DNA of 50,302 nucleotides from positions 1 through 50,302 of IMG/VR virus record IMGVR_UViG_3300017598_001205; one strand, given 5' to 3'. The notes under the pieces are model-generated. The model saw only the letters and a list, made by a program, of their open reading frames with translations. It did not search any database and was not told the DNA's origin. The position numbers and the translations under genes are program-made. Origin of the DNA: a virus. Below are positions 50,275 to 50,302 of this stretch, in pieces. The stretch's first letter is position 1. Each line of letters begins with the position of its first letter.

Positions 50275-50302
50275 TCTTTCCAGCCGGGGAGAGTAATTAT
50301 AA
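50262..50302 (-). CDS. C-terminal end of a DUF1937-like paralogue, cut by the window edge
   Basis: A frame enters from the right edge reading IITLPGWKE, then WQK and TAA, in the frame used by the DUF1937-like gene at 42921. It overlaps the start of the 50038 gene by 13 nt. Only about 13 codons are visible, so it may be a real paralogue or a chance continuation of the repeated segment. Confidence 0.4.
   Translation of the reverse strand, partial: IITLPGWKEWQK
50273..50302 (-). repeat. Right-edge copy of the 30-nt repeat
   Basis: Identical to 43019-43048. Because the match reaches the last base of the window, its true length is unknown. It could mark a gene duplication or a k-mer overlap left by assembly. 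Confidence 0.9.

Noticed and set aside
1-50302. Full recoding of TAG to glutamine in this window
   Set aside because: No large gene contains an in-frame TAG and four of six TAG stops are not followed by an in-frame gene; three have another stop within a few codons. Only partial readthrough is kept as a hypothesis.

Overview
The window reads as part of a large tailed double-stranded DNA phage (Caudoviricetes) genome, probably a metagenomic contig. Every gene I can support lies on the minus strand, so transcription runs from high to low coordinates. The DNA is AT-rich, genes are tightly packed with frequent 1-14 nt overlaps, and the virion module has the canonical order terminase, portal, protease, scaffold, major capsid. 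The host is not identifiable. A lipoprotein signal, cleavable signal peptides and a globular amidase suggest a bacterial, perhaps Gram-negative, host. No tail tube, tape measure or DNA polymerase is present; those genes presumably lie beyond the window.

Layout in the direction of transcription. (1) 50.3-45.2 kb: small accessory genes (zinc-ribbon proteins, a small-molecule methyltransferase-like protein, an HNH nuclease), then a signal-peptide protein with an EF-hand-like loop followed by a membrane-anchored metacaspase. This cassette ends in a strong terminator, and a phage promoter follows with one base between them. (2) 45.2-40.3 kb: small hypothetical genes, two nucleoside-deoxyribosyltransferase-fold proteins, a lipoprotein. 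(3) 40.1-38.6 kb: lysis-type genes (permuted papain-like hydrolase, N-acetylmuramoyl-L-alanine amidase) behind another copy of the promoter. (4) 38.0-32.3 kb: five tRNAs threaded between genes: Gly(GCC), one with anticodon CTA (amber suppressor type), Thr(GGT), Gly(TCC), Gln(CTG). (5) 37-16 kb: a large set of receptor-binding and appendage proteins with shuffled modules (lectin-like jelly rolls, Kelch propeller, YadA-head-like repeats, C1q-like heads), and two arrays of three hairpins. (6) 16.2-13.8 kb: ClpP, a coiled-coil protein and an actin-fold ATPase behind a promoter copy. (7) 13.7-9.3 kb: cold-shock protein, dNMP kinase, HD phosphohydrolase, NusG-like elongation factor, NUMOD3-type protein, terminase small subunit. 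(8) 9.3-0.8 kb: terminase large subunit, membrane protein, portal, prohead protease, scaffold, capsid proteins, and a terminator after the major capsid gene. (9) A DUF1360 membrane protein and a truncated gene at the left edge.

Regulation: four nearly identical sites (tctagcaaa-N10-tattctataatat on the minus strand) sit upstream of the cold-shock/packaging block, the ClpP/actin block, the lysis block and the 45 kb small-gene block. They are the best candidates for a phage promoter class. A phage NusG homologue could act on these transcripts. The most unusual elements are the membrane metacaspase with its exported partner, the CTA tRNA together with two TAG stops that would fuse adjacent genes in frame, the actin/coiled-coil/ClpP operon, the hairpin arrays with compensatory base changes, and a short N-terminal module shared by four virion-region proteins.
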